Below, one piece after another: positions 54,751 through 63,549 of a stretch of DNA of 64,000 bases. The stretch is taken from contig NZ_AOLK01000023.1 of assembly GCF_000336755.1 (NCBI RefSeq), positions 204,971-268,970 on the forward strand, read 5' to 3'. Position 1 is the first letter of the stretch. Every line of letters starts with the position of its first letter. A program made the translations under genes and the position numbers. The notes below the pieces were generated by a model. The model saw only the letters and a list, made by a program, of their open reading frames with translations, made no database searches and was not told where the DNA came from. The stretch comes from Haloferax elongans ATCC BAA-1513 (GTDB taxonomy: Archaea > Halobacteriota > Halobacteria > Halobacteriales > Haloferacaceae).

Positions 54751-56892
54751 ATGGTCGAGTTCACTCGACGAAATCTCATGGCAACGTCGGTCGCTGCTGC
54801 GCTGGGGGCCAGCGTGGCTGGCGTTGGGCAAGCAACGGAACCTGAAGACCCTGATACGCCGCGGGCACCGCTGGTTCGGGGGGACCTTACGCGGTTTTCG
54901 ACGACGGCGTTCGGTGCCGAGGTGACCGGTCCGTGCGTGTTCGGCGACGGAACGCTTCTGTACAGTCTCCAGCACCCGGACCGCGAAAATCCGGCCCCGT
55001 ACGACAAGGCCGGGATCGGTTACTTCTCGGGCTTCCAGTTCACGTTCGACGGCGAAAACGAGTTCGACGAACTGTCGACGCCGGAGTCGAACGAAGAGCG
55101 ACGAGCAGTTCGCTCCGCTGCCGGTGACTACGAACTACTGGGCCGCGAGCGCGACCCGATAAACGGCGGCACGGAACTGCTCGGTGTCCCGCAGACGCCC
55201 GATGGAACGAACATCACGAGCGAGAACTTCAGCGGGTCGCAGTACGCCGACGCTGGTTTCACGCCCGACTGCAACCAGTTCGTCCCGATGAACGACGACG
55301 GGACCGAAGGCTACCTCTTTACCAACTGGGAAGCCAGTCCGGGCAATATCTCCCGAATCCCACTCAGCCAGACCGAAGACGGCGAGTGGGAGGCCGACCT
55401 CGAAAACGCATTGAACCTCGCCAATACTGAGGCACTCCGCGAACTCGGCGGCACCCGTATCAACTGCTACGGCGACCGTAGTCCGTGGAACACGATGCTC
55501 TCCGCCGAGGAGAACTACGGGCACCCGCGCGTCTCGATGACCGCCACAGTCGGCGACATCGTCGAGAAGGGAACCGGAAAGGGACTCCGCGGCGCACACG
55601 AGTTCTGGAACCGGCCCAATCCGTCCGAGATTCAGTCCGCGGTCGACAAGTATTACGACGAATCGTGGTACGTCCAGGGCTACTGGGCGATTACCGGCGT
55701 CGAACTTCTCGCGTACTACCTCGGCGCTGACCCGGTAGACCAGTCCAGTTCCGGCAACGACCTAACGCCCATCGGCGACACCTACCCGAACCCGTACCGC
55801 TACGGCTACATCGTCGACTTCCGCGAGCCAGCCGCCGAGACGCCTGAGCCCGTCAAGTACTACGTGATGGGCCGCGCCGGATGGGAGTGTCCCGACGTGC
55901 AGACCGACGAGCGGACAGTCTACCTCGCCTCCGACGGCGACAGCAAAGGAATCTACAAGTTCGTCGCCGACAGGCCGATTCCGAGCTACGACGACCCGAT
56001 GGACGTCGCCGGAACGCTCTACGCGCCGTACGTGACGAACAGAGACGCCGCGGTCGAACGCCCACCGGCCGACGTGGACCTCGAAATCGAGTGGGTCGAA
56101 CTCGGTCACGCGAGCAACGCCGAAGTCGAGTCGTGGATTGCCGAGTACGACGACGTCACGCAAGTTGACTACCTCGAACGCCACACCGACTGGGAGGAAG
56201 GCAACGAGGTGACGCCCGACATCCTCGAAGCGGCGGACAGAGCGGTCGTCGAAGACGGCAACCGCGACTACGTCACCGACGAAGAAATCGTCGAGTGGGC
56301 CGACCAGTACGAGCGCCGTGGCCCCGACGGAGTCGACGAGGAACTCCGTCGCATCCCCTTCATCGAGACCCGCGCGGCCGCGAAGGAAATCGGAGCCAGC
56401 ATCGAGTTCAACAAGGCCGAAGGAATCGACAGCGTCGAGGGTGCTCGCCCCGGCGACTACGTCTACTTCGGCGTCTCAGAACTCAACGACGACATGTCGA
56501 ACGAGCAGGGCGACATCCAACTCGACCGCGTCGACGGCGGCGTGGTCTACCGCGCAGAACTCGAATCCGACTACAACGTCTCGACGCTCGAACCCGTCAT
56601 CGTCGGCCCGGACGCGAGCGACCCGGCCGACATCGCCGACGACGCGCTCATCAACGTCGACAACGTCTCCGTGCTGGACGACGGTCGCGTCCTCTGTTGT
56701 GAAGACGCCGACCAGTTCGGACGCTCGTACAAAAACGACTGTCTGTACGTCTACACGCCCGAAGAGCGCGGTCGCGGTGACGACGACGGGGGCGACCACG
56801 ACCGCGGCCACGGCAACGACCCCGATGGCCACGACGAGGACAACCCCGGTAGAGGGCGAGGCCGAGGCCGAGGCCGCGGCCAGTTCCTGTAA
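54751..56892 (+). CDS. PhoX-family (DUF839) secreted phosphatase
   Basis: A 713-residue exported protein with Tat signal TRRNLMATSVAAAL. The mature protein is a PhoX/DUF839 beta-propeller: INCYGDRSPWNTMLSAEENYG near residue 235 holds the metal-binding Glu/Cys region, with GWECPDVQTDERTVYLASDGD and later DNVSVLDDGRVLCCEDAD supplying further ligands. PhoX enzymes are calcium/iron-dependent alkaline phosphatases that release phosphate outside the cell. The tail is Asp/His-rich and ends in a Gly-Arg repeat (GRGRGRGRGRG). Promoter-like AT-rich DNA precedes it. Confidence 0.88.
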   Translation: MVEFTRRNLMATSVAAALGASVAGVGQATEPEDPDTPRAPLVRGDLTRFSTTAFGAEVTGPCVFGDGTLLYSLQHPDRENPAPYDKAGIGYFSGFQFTFDGENEFDELSTPESNEERRAVRSAAGDYELLGRERDPINGGTELLGVPQTPDGTNITSENFSGSQYADAGFTPDCNQFVPMNDDGTEGYLFTNWEASPGNISRIPLSQTEDGEWEADLENALNLANTEALRELGGTRINCYGDRSPWNTMLSAEENYGHPRVSMTATVGDIVEKGTGKGLRGAHEFWNRPNPSEIQSAVDKYYDESWYVQGYWAITGVELLAYYLGADPVDQSSSGNDLTPIGDTYPNPYRYGYIVDFREPAAETPEPVKYYVMGRAGWECPDVQTDERTVYLASDGDSKGIYKFVADRPIPSYDDPMDVAGTLYAPYVTNRDAAVERPPADVDLEIEWVELGHASNAEVESWIAEYDDVTQVDYLERHTDWEEGNEVTPDILEAADRAVVEDGNRDYVTDEEIVEWADQYERRGPDGVDEELRRIPFIETRAAAKEIGASIEFNKAEGIDSVEGARPGDYVYFGVSELNDDMSNEQGDIQLDRVDGGVVYRAELESDYNVSTLEPVIVGPDASDPADIADDALINVDNVSVLDDGRVLCCEDADQFGRSYKNDCLYVYTPEERGRGDDDGGDHDRGHGNDPDGHDEDNPGRGRGRGRGRGQFL

Positions 56893-56960
56893 CCGCCCAC
56901 CTGCGCGCTCACACACGCCAGCAACCTACTTTTTTGTAGCCCGAAAGACAGTTTCGACTA

Positions 56961-57398
56961 ATGGCCCTCGAACGAATCGGAGCGTTGCTCTCCAAGGAAA
57001 CGCGTAGCATTGCCCGAAGCCCGCCGCTTTTCGGACTCGTCACAGGGATTTGGCTCTCAGTAGCGATGCTCATAGCGACGGTAGACCTGCAACTGGCGCT
57101 CGTAACGTTGTTCTTTGCGGCACCGAGCGCCATGCTCCTCGGATACGCTGGCCACAGAGTCGCCCGGAGAATTCGTGGCGAGGAGTCGAGCGAGAGCCGC
57201 CAGCAGACGCGACACCAAGAACCAGTCCGTTACGACCCTGTCGACGACGAATCCGCCATCGAAGTCCTCCGAGAACGCTACGCAGCAGGAGAACTCTCGG
57301 ACGAAGAGTTCGACCGCCGACTGAGCGCGCTGGTTGAGACCGAAGACGTGTTGAGCGAAGTGAAGTCACGACGCGAACCTGTCGTCGAGCGGAACTGA
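56961..57398 (+). CDS. SHOCT-domain membrane protein
   Basis: A 145-residue protein with two membrane helices (LFGLVTGIWLSVAMLIATVDL and LALVTLFFAAPSAMLLGY) and a C-terminal SHOCT domain (VLRERYAAGELSDEEFDRRL). SHOCT modules are short helical pieces thought to aid oligomerisation. It is followed by a second gene of the same layout, 45 bp downstream, suggesting a pair. Function unknown. Confidence 0.75.
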   Translation: MALERIGALLSKETRSIARSPPLFGLVTGIWLSVAMLIATVDLQLALVTLFFAAPSAMLLGYAGHRVARRIRGEESSESRQQTRHQEPVRYDPVDDESAIEVLRERYAAGELSDEEFDRRLSALVETEDVLSEVKSRREPVVERN

Positions 57399-57443
57399 AC
57401 AACCGACAGAACACTTTTGATTCTGACGGGGGGATTTCACGTC

Positions 57444-57860
57444 ATGTCCTCCTTCGAAGCCCTCCAAGAAGGCGGTGTGGGTGGATTCGTCCACGACCAC
57501 CCGTGGCTGTTCGCAGTTGCGCTCGGCCTCGTTGGTGCGGGCCTCGCCGTCTCGAACAGCGTCAATCCGCTTCCGGCGTTCACCAACATGTTCCTCCTCG
57601 GGGCGGTTGTCGGGCTTGCGTACGCCCACGCGACGGACATCGTCTCGTTCGCGCACGATGCCATCGGTAGCGATGCCGACACCGACACCGCCAGTGCCGA
57701 CCAACCGCTCCACGAACTCCGCGAACGGTACGCGACGGGAGAGCTCACAGAAGCAGAGTTTGAGCGAAAGCTCGACCACCTGCTGGAGACCGAGTCGGTC
57801 GAAGCGACAGAAGACTACGTTTCGAAGCGCGAACGCGAGCGCGACACTGCGACCGAATAG
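57444..57860 (+). CDS. SHOCT-domain membrane protein
   Basis: A 138-residue protein with two membrane helices (WLFAVALGLVGAGLAV, MFLLGAVVGLAYAHA) and a C-terminal SHOCT domain (ELRERYATGELTEAEFERKL), nearly the same as in the gene before it. ATG 57444 is chosen over an earlier in-frame start at 57417. Probably co-transcribed with its neighbour. Confidence 0.75.
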   Translation: MSSFEALQEGGVGGFVHDHPWLFAVALGLVGAGLAVSNSVNPLPAFTNMFLLGAVVGLAYAHATDIVSFAHDAIGSDADTDTASADQPLHELRERYATGELTEAEFERKLDHLLETESVEATEDYVSKRERERDTATE

Positions 57861-57900
57861 CGACCGAAAGAGCCACAGGCCGTGGCCGACTGCCAGTTCT

Positions 57901-58155
57901 ATGCGACCGTCAGCCGTCGAACTCCTGCCAGACATTCTCGAACTGCTCGTCTTCGGCGTCGGGAGCGCGGCGCTCTCGCTCGTCGGTGCCTACATCGAAC
58001 AGTTCGCACTCCTCTCGGTCCAACACGGAAACCTCGGACTCGGTGCGTGGGCCGTCGTGATGGGCCTCGTGGCTCTCTACTTCGCGTATCTCCTCGGGAC
58101 CGACAAGTTCCACCCGAAACTGCGCGAGGTTCAGAGCACACTCGCACAGGACTAA
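57901..58155 (+). CDS. Small membrane protein, unknown
   Basis: An 84-residue protein with two hydrophobic segments (LLVFGVGSAALSLVGAYI and LGAWAVVMGLVALYFAYLLG) and a short polar end. The start lies 41 bp after the second SHOCT gene. It converges with the pitA gene. No family recognised. Confidence 0.55.
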   Translation: MRPSAVELLPDILELLVFGVGSAALSLVGAYIEQFALLSVQHGNLGLGAWAVVMGLVALYFAYLLGTDKFHPKLREVQSTLAQD

Positions 58156-58228
58156 CGGCGCTGCCTTCGGTCCAGGGAGGCCAAAAAGAGAGTGTTGCGG
58201 TCCTATGCCACGAAGGCGTGCCGCGAGC

Positions 58229-59779
58229 CTACGCTAAGAACACGTGTCGCGGTCGGTCAGCCAGCACATCACGGCCCCACTGCACCGTGTCGCGGAACTC
58301 GTCGGAGCGGAAGAAGCCCATCGCGTCTTCCTGGGAGCGCCACTGGCTGGCGATGAACATGTCGTTTTCGTCTTCGAGGTTGACCATCAGGTCCGTATCG
58401 AAGTGCCCGTCCATGTCTTCGAGGAGGCCACCGACGGTGTCGAACTTCTCGACGAAGTCCGTCTGGTAGTCGGGCTTGACGGTGTAGAACATCCCCATCG
58501 TCCCGAAGCCGGACTCTTCACCGGCGCGCTCGACGATACCGGGGAGTTCCGAGAGGAACCCGGCGGCCGTCTCGGCGGCAGATGCCGTCTCCCAGATGGA
58601 GACGACTGCGGTACGGTCGCGGTCGTTGGCGTCGTAGACGGCGGTCTTGACGTGCGTCGGGTAGTGGTCGAAGTTGCCCCGGAGCCCCTCGACTTCGTCG
58701 AAGAGTTCCTCGGAGTCGGCTTCGGAGTACAGCACCGTCGCGTAGACGTCTTCACCGTGTGGCTGGCCAGCGTAGATGTTCAGGTCTTCGAGCTGGCCGC
58801 GGATGTCTTCGCTTTCGGCTTCGTCGTCCGAGTCGCCGTGGCCGTGGTCGCCACCGTGGTGGCCACCCTCGCCGTGATGGCCACCTTCACCGCCGTGGTG
58901 GTGTCCGCCTTCACCGTGGGGATGACCGCCCTCACCGTGATGATGTCCACCTTCGTCGTGCGCGTGGGCGTGGTGATGCGATTCGTCGCCGAACTCGCTG
59001 GTCGGGACGGCGTCGCCCGCGAGGAACGCGCCGAGGTCCGACGGCGGGAAGCGACGCCCGATGTAGAACTGGCCGAACTCGCCGTAGAGACTCGACACCT
59101 CGTCGAAGCGCATCTCGTAGACGATGTCCTTGATGTCGGTCGGGTCGTCGCCGAAGAGCGTGACGCCCCACTCGTGGTCGTCGAAGCCGACCGAAGAGGC
59201 GATGACCTGCTTGATTTTGCCCGCGTACTTGCGGCCCGTGTCGCCGTGGGTAGACATGAGTTCCCGGCGCTCGTCGAACGGCAGGTCGTACCAGTTGTGT
59301 TTCTCGCCGCGGCGCTTCGACATCGGATAGAACGCCATGTAGGTGTCGTCCGGGATGTCGGGCTTCAGTTTGCCCTCGATGTACCGGAGCAGTCCCGTGT
59401 CGATGTCCTCTTTGTTGCCCTCGAAGTAGTCGTCCGAGACGTAGCCCGAAACCTCGGTGACGGAGACGTACGAGGTCGGTTGCTCGGTGAACGCGGCCAG
59501 TGCCGTCTGCTCGAAGCGACGCTCGGCACGCGACAGCGAGTCCAGCGTCGGCCGGAAGTGGACGACGACGAAGTCGGCCTTGTGGCCGAGAATGGAGAAA
59601 ACGGCCGTCGCACCGGCCTCGTCGTCTTCGACGGCTTCGTGGGAGTCGAGGTACGAAACGCCGTCTTCGATTGCGCGACGGCGCTCGTGCTCGGGCGCGT
59701 CCCGCCACGCGTCCCAATCGACCGTTCGGAAGTCGTGCAGCGCGAACCAGCCCTCGTCGGTCTGTGGGGCCTCTACCAT
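58229..59779 (-). CDS. pitA: PitA: chlorite dismutase-like haem protein fused to ABM domain
   Basis: A 516-residue fusion. Residues 1-~245 form a chlorite dismutase/HemQ-type domain (YMAFYPMSKRRGEKHNWYDL, split here; GFDDHEWGVTLF). Residues ~255-300 are a His/Gly-rich linker (HHHAHAHDEGGHHHGEGG and more). The C-terminal part has antibiotic-biosynthesis-monooxygenase folds. This is the layout of PitA, described from Haloferax volcanii. HemQ-type proteins act in archaeal/Gram-positive haem synthesis, converting coproheme to haem; the role in PitA is less certain. The His linker could bind metal. Confidence 0.93.
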   Translation of the reverse strand: MVEAPQTDEGWFALHDFRTVDWDAWRDAPEHERRRAIEDGVSYLDSHEAVEDDEAGATAVFSILGHKADFVVVHFRPTLDSLSRAERRFEQTALAAFTEQPTSYVSVTEVSGYVSDDYFEGNKEDIDTGLLRYIEGKLKPDIPDDTYMAFYPMSKRRGEKHNWYDLPFDERRELMSTHGDTGRKYAGKIKQVIASSVGFDDHEWGVTLFGDDPTDIKDIVYEMRFDEVSSLYGEFGQFYIGRRFPPSDLGAFLAGDAVPTSEFGDESHHHAHAHDEGGHHHGEGGHPHGEGGHHHGGEGGHHGEGGHHGGDHGHGDSDDEAESEDIRGQLEDLNIYAGQPHGEDVYATVLYSEADSEELFDEVEGLRGNFDHYPTHVKTAVYDANDRDRTAVVSIWETASAAETAAGFLSELPGIVERAGEESGFGTMGMFYTVKPDYQTDFVEKFDTVGGLLEDMDGHFDTDLMVNLEDENDMFIASQWRSQEDAMGFFRSDEFRDTVQWGRDVLADRPRHVFLA

Positions 59780-59904
59780 ACAGGGGCGTTAGGAGTCATC
59801 CGGTATTGAAGTTGCGAGTCTTTTCTGAATCCGGGAACGACGGATTGATTCGCGTGCAGTCCTCGCGTGCGGACCCCGAGACGCAGTTGGGTCGCGGCGA
59901 GTGG

Positions 59905-61695
59905 TTACCCGCCGAGGACCGTCGGCCCGAATATCATGAGCAAGAGCGACGCGAGCATCACGAGTCCGATAGAGGTCGTGATGGTCCGAACGAGCGTGTG
60001 TGAGTCGTCGACCGGAAGCCGGGAGACGACCGCCTCGGCCGCAGTCCGCAAGATGCGGCCACCGTCGAGCGGGTAGCCGGGAATGCAGTTGAACAGCCCC
60101 AATTGGAGGTTAATCCACGCCGTCCAAAACAGGAGGTTGGCAAAGAGGAAGACACCGCCGCCGAGGAAGCCGAAGGGGCCACCGACTTGGTAGAAGTTGA
60201 TGACCTGCCCGGTGAAGCCGGGGAAGTTCGGAATTCCGAGGACGACCGACGCGAGCGGCAGCAACAGCGAGACGTAGACGAGTTGGAGTGGCGACCCATC
60301 GAAGGAGTTGGCGATGGCACTTCCACCGTCGCCGCCGTCACCGCCGAGCAGCGAGAGATACGTCCCTGCGGGGTACTCGCGGACGCCGAAGTCCGTCAAG
60401 AGGAGCCCGCTGGTTCCGAAGATGTTGACGCCGAGGAAGCCGTTTCCATCCTGCTGGTTCTCACCGAGCGTCACGTCGACGGTTTCGAACGAGCCGTTCT
60501 GATAGACCTCGACGGAGACAGTCTGTCCGGGGTCGGTTTCGTCGAGTGCCGCCTGCAAGTCAGTCGAGGTGACGATACGCTTGCCGTCGAACGCGGTCAC
60601 GATAAGCGGCTCTGTCGTCTCGGTTGCGTTGTACAGCGGCCCGTCCTCGGCGATGTTCGTGATGTACGCGCCGACCGGAATGACGCGCTCACCGGCCGAC
60701 GTGTCGATTCGAGCGAACCGACTGTCGCCGACGGCTGAGACGAAATCGGCTTGGGTGGTCACGGGCGTCCCGTTGACCGCGTTCACGGTGATTGGGTCAC
60801 TACCTTGCTCGACCGTGAGGTTCGCCGGGTTGCCTGCGACGGAGCCAGCAATGATGAGTTTTCGAGAGACCGAGACAGTCGTTTCGCCGTCGACTTCGAC
60901 GTCTACGGTTCCGTCGTCGGACGCGAGCAGTGCCGCGTCGAGGTCCTGTGTCGTGTTGACCGGCGTGCCGTCGATTGCGGTGACACGGTCGCCGCCGGAG
61001 ATACCCGCCGCCGCAGCGGGAGAGCCGCTGTACGCCCCGGCGACTGCGACGCCGGGCGCGACAGAGATAGAGGCGATAACCGGGCCGAACAGGAGTGCGA
61101 AGGCGAGAATCGTCACGACGAAGTTGTTTGTCACGCCAGCGGCGAACATTCGGGACTTTCCGCCCCGGTCACAGCGGCGTTGACTCTCTTCGGACGGCTC
61201 GACGAAGGCACCGACCGGAAGAATCGTCAGGAGGACGATGCCCATCGACTCGACTTCGATGTCTTCGACTCGGCTGAGGATGCCGTGGCCGCCCTCGTGG
61301 ACGACGAGGCCCACGAGAAGCCCGAAGAGAATCTCCGGCGCGACCGAAAGCGGCAGGAAGTCGTTGACACCAGGGATGACGAGGAAGTTCTGCGGTTGGT
61401 TCACCGCGGAGGGAGCGGGCGGGCGCTGGACGATGAGGATGGCCTGGAACACGAGGAGGACGAACGTCCCGACCATGATGACGAGCGCGACGCCGAGACC
61501 GATGTTGCTCCACGCGCGCCAGAAGCGTTTGGGAGCGGCGAGTTTGTCGAGTAGCTCGCGGCCGCGACGCGTGTGGACGGTGGTGAGCGGACCCTGTACA
61601 CGGACGTACTCGGGGAGGATACCCCGGGTTCGCAACACCGCCGTGAGGAGGGAGTAAGCGATGAGTCCGGCGAAGACCCACAGCAGCGTATTCAT
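59905..61695 (-). CDS. Site-2 protease-family membrane metalloprotease with PDZ domains
   Basis: A 596-residue M50-family intramembrane protease. The zinc motif HEGGHG (HExxH) is in GLVVHEGGHGILSRVE near residue 155; the third ligand Asp is in NCIPGYPLDGGRIL near residue 550. Two PDZ-like segments lie between (YSGSPAAAAGISGGDRVTAI and YNATETTEPLIVTAFDGKRI). Such enzymes cleave membrane proteins after a first cut, for example in stress or signalling. ATG 61695 is preferred over 61722. Confidence 0.92.
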   Translation of the reverse strand: MNTLLWVFAGLIAYSLLTAVLRTRGILPEYVRVQGPLTTVHTRRGRELLDKLAAPKRFWRAWSNIGLGVALVIMVGTFVLLVFQAILIVQRPPAPSAVNQPQNFLVIPGVNDFLPLSVAPEILFGLLVGLVVHEGGHGILSRVEDIEVESMGIVLLTILPVGAFVEPSEESQRRCDRGGKSRMFAAGVTNNFVVTILAFALLFGPVIASISVAPGVAVAGAYSGSPAAAAGISGGDRVTAIDGTPVNTTQDLDAALLASDDGTVDVEVDGETTVSVSRKLIIAGSVAGNPANLTVEQGSDPITVNAVNGTPVTTQADFVSAVGDSRFARIDTSAGERVIPVGAYITNIAEDGPLYNATETTEPLIVTAFDGKRIVTSTDLQAALDETDPGQTVSVEVYQNGSFETVDVTLGENQQDGNGFLGVNIFGTSGLLLTDFGVREYPAGTYLSLLGGDGGDGGSAIANSFDGSPLQLVYVSLLLPLASVVLGIPNFPGFTGQVINFYQVGGPFGFLGGGVFLFANLLFWTAWINLQLGLFNCIPGYPLDGGRILRTAAEAVVSRLPVDDSHTLVRTITTSIGLVMLASLLLMIFGPTVLGG

Positions 61696-61761
61696 CGCTC
61701 GAAGGGAGGCGGCGCGAACCAAAAGGCGTTCGGGTTACGGTGCCACCGTGGTCGGCGAGTT

Positions 61762-62235
61762 TTACGCGTCGTCCGTCTCGTCGTCGTCGGGCGACTCGAC
61801 TTCGACTTCGACGGCGTCGTCGTCGACAGCGTGCTCGTCTTCGTCTGCAGCCTGTTCGTCCTCGTCTGCAGCGTGCTCGCCACGTTCGTCGGCGTCGCTC
61901 TCGTCTGCGTCGAAGTCGAACTCGCCTTCCTCCGCGTCGGTTTCGGACTCGTGTTCGACGGTTACTGTCGCGTCGTCGCTGTCGCTCGCGTGCTCGTCGT
62001 CGTCAAGGTCGATGTCGGTGAACGACTCGGATGAAGACGAGCGAAGGCGGTACACGACGTAGCCGACGCCAGCCACGACGAGGGCGAGAACGAGCAGTCG
62101 ACCGAGCGAGCGCCCGCCCGAGGAGTCCTCGTCGGACACGTCTGCCTGTTCGGAGTCTGCGTCGAACTCTTCGAGTTCGACTTCCATTTCGTCTGCGGAC
62201 TGTTCTACTGACCGGATGAAGTCGATGAGAGACAT
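61762..62235 (-). CDS. Acidic membrane-anchored protein, unknown
   Basis: A 157-residue protein: an acidic N-terminal half (ELEEFDADSEQADVSDEDSS), one membrane helix (GRLLVLALVVAGVGYVVYRL), then a long Asp/Glu/Ala-rich tail with repeated DEDEQAADEDEHA units. The tail is low complexity and its length is probably variable between strains. It is divergent from the LURP-one-like gene. Function unknown. Confidence 0.6.
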   Translation of the reverse strand: MSLIDFIRSVEQSADEMEVELEEFDADSEQADVSDEDSSGGRSLGRLLVLALVVAGVGYVVYRLRSSSSESFTDIDLDDDEHASDSDDATVTVEHESETDAEEGEFDFDADESDADERGEHAADEDEQAADEDEHAVDDDAVEVEVESPDDDETDDA

Positions 62236-62366
62236 GTGAAATCACTGCGGCCGAAGCCGCGGGTCGTCGTTCGGGGGAACGAATTCTGCAGGCCACGATA
62301 CGTGCGATGACGACATAAGTCGTCCCCCAGAAGGGTTTTTACCCCGTGCCGGGACCACAACAGAGC

Positions 62367-62906
62367 ATGTTCGACAGTTCCCGCTACGAAGTCAGACAAA
62401 AGGTCTCCATCAGCACCAAATACGTGGTCTACGAGGACGACGAGCCAATTCTCTCGGCGAAGAAGAAGAAATTCAAACTGAAAGAGGACTTCCGACTCAA
62501 CGACTACGACACAGGCGACGAGCGTTTCCGCGTGAAAGCAGACAGCGTCCTCGACGTGTCCGCCGCCTACGACATCGTCGATAGCCAGACCGGCGAGCGA
62601 GTGGGGGCGGTGAAACGCGGCGCGTTCTCGTTTGCGAAGCACACCTACCAACTCCTCGGGCCGGACGGGAACGTCGTGGGGCGTATCGTCGAGGACAACG
62701 TCCCGATGGCCATCGCTCGCCGCGTCATCTCGACGCTCATTCCGTTTTCCTACCGTATCGAAGATGCCGCCGGAACCGCAGTCGGGTCCGTCGGCGAGCA
62801 GTTCTCGTTCCGCGACAAGTACACCATCGACATCGAACGCGACACCATCGACCCGCGTCTCATCGTGGTCGGTGCGGTCGTCATCGACGCTATCGAGGAG
62901 AACTGA
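62367..62906 (+). CDS. LURP-one-related (DUF567-like) protein
   Basis: A 179-residue beta-rich protein resembling the LURP-one/Tubby-like fold: YEVRQKVSISTKYVVYEDDE at the start, then SFAKHTYQLLGPDGNVVG and a final hydrophobic beta-helix segment RLIVVGAVVIDAIEE. The family occurs in all domains of life and its role in archaea is unknown. ATG 62367 is chosen because the 7 upstream codons lack family support. Confidence 0.75.
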   Translation: MFDSSRYEVRQKVSISTKYVVYEDDEPILSAKKKKFKLKEDFRLNDYDTGDERFRVKADSVLDVSAAYDIVDSQTGERVGAVKRGAFSFAKHTYQLLGPDGNVVGRIVEDNVPMAIARRVISTLIPFSYRIEDAAGTAVGSVGEQFSFRDKYTIDIERDTIDPRLIVVGAVVIDAIEEN

Positions 62907-63010
62907 GACCACACCGTTGGAACTCACCACCGGTTCCTTCCGGGTGACTCAAAGAGCCACTTGACATTTCGTCAGTTGCTTTTCACAACACCGTGTACGA
63001 TTGGGTGACT

Positions 63011-63523
63011 ATGTTCGACTCAATCAGCTCTCCGGGTCGCGTTTTCGTGGCGACACTCATCGTCCTCGGAATGCTCGTCGGAGGTGCGTCAGTCGTAACC
63101 GCGCAGGACGATTCGGTCTCCATCGTCAGCGACGGCGAGCAGGTGACTGTCACGCCGAACGACGACGCGGCTATCAAGGGCACATCGAATCTCTCGGCCG
63201 ACGAGAACCTGTCCGTCCGAGTCCGTGCGTCCGGTGACACCGAGCCAGCGTTCCTGAAAACCACCGAAGTATCGGTCGGTGAGGAAGGTAACTTCACCGC
63301 GACGTTCGACTTCAGCGACATCCCGGCCAATTCGACGTTCACCGTGACCGTCGCCGACGATTCGGGTACGCTCGCAGAAGCCGACGGAGTCGTCGAGAAA
63401 CAGGCTGAAACGACCTCCGAAGCGTCAACGACCGACTCCGTCGTCCCCGGATTCGGCCCCGTGACGGCAGTCGGCGCGCTCGTCGCACTCGCGGCTGGCG
63501 CACTGCTCGTCGGACGCCGATAA
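63011..63523 (+). CDS. Surface protein with PGF-CTERM sorting signal
   Basis: A 170-residue exported protein: Sec-type signal (VFVATLIVLGMLVGGASVVTA), one beta-sandwich domain, a Thr/Ser linker, then PGFGPVTAVGALVALAAGALL and a final GRR. That is the PGF-CTERM signal, processed by archaeosortase A, which cleaves it and attaches the protein to an archaeal lipid. It is short for this class. Probably a glycosylated cell-surface protein of unknown job. Confidence 0.85.
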   Translation: MFDSISSPGRVFVATLIVLGMLVGGASVVTAQDDSVSIVSDGEQVTVTPNDDAAIKGTSNLSADENLSVRVRASGDTEPAFLKTTEVSVGEEGNFTATFDFSDIPANSTFTVTVADDSGTLAEADGVVEKQAETTSEASTTDSVVPGFGPVTAVGALVALAAGALLVGRR

Positions 63524-63549
63524 CGGAGAAAAACGGAACGCGAAACGCC

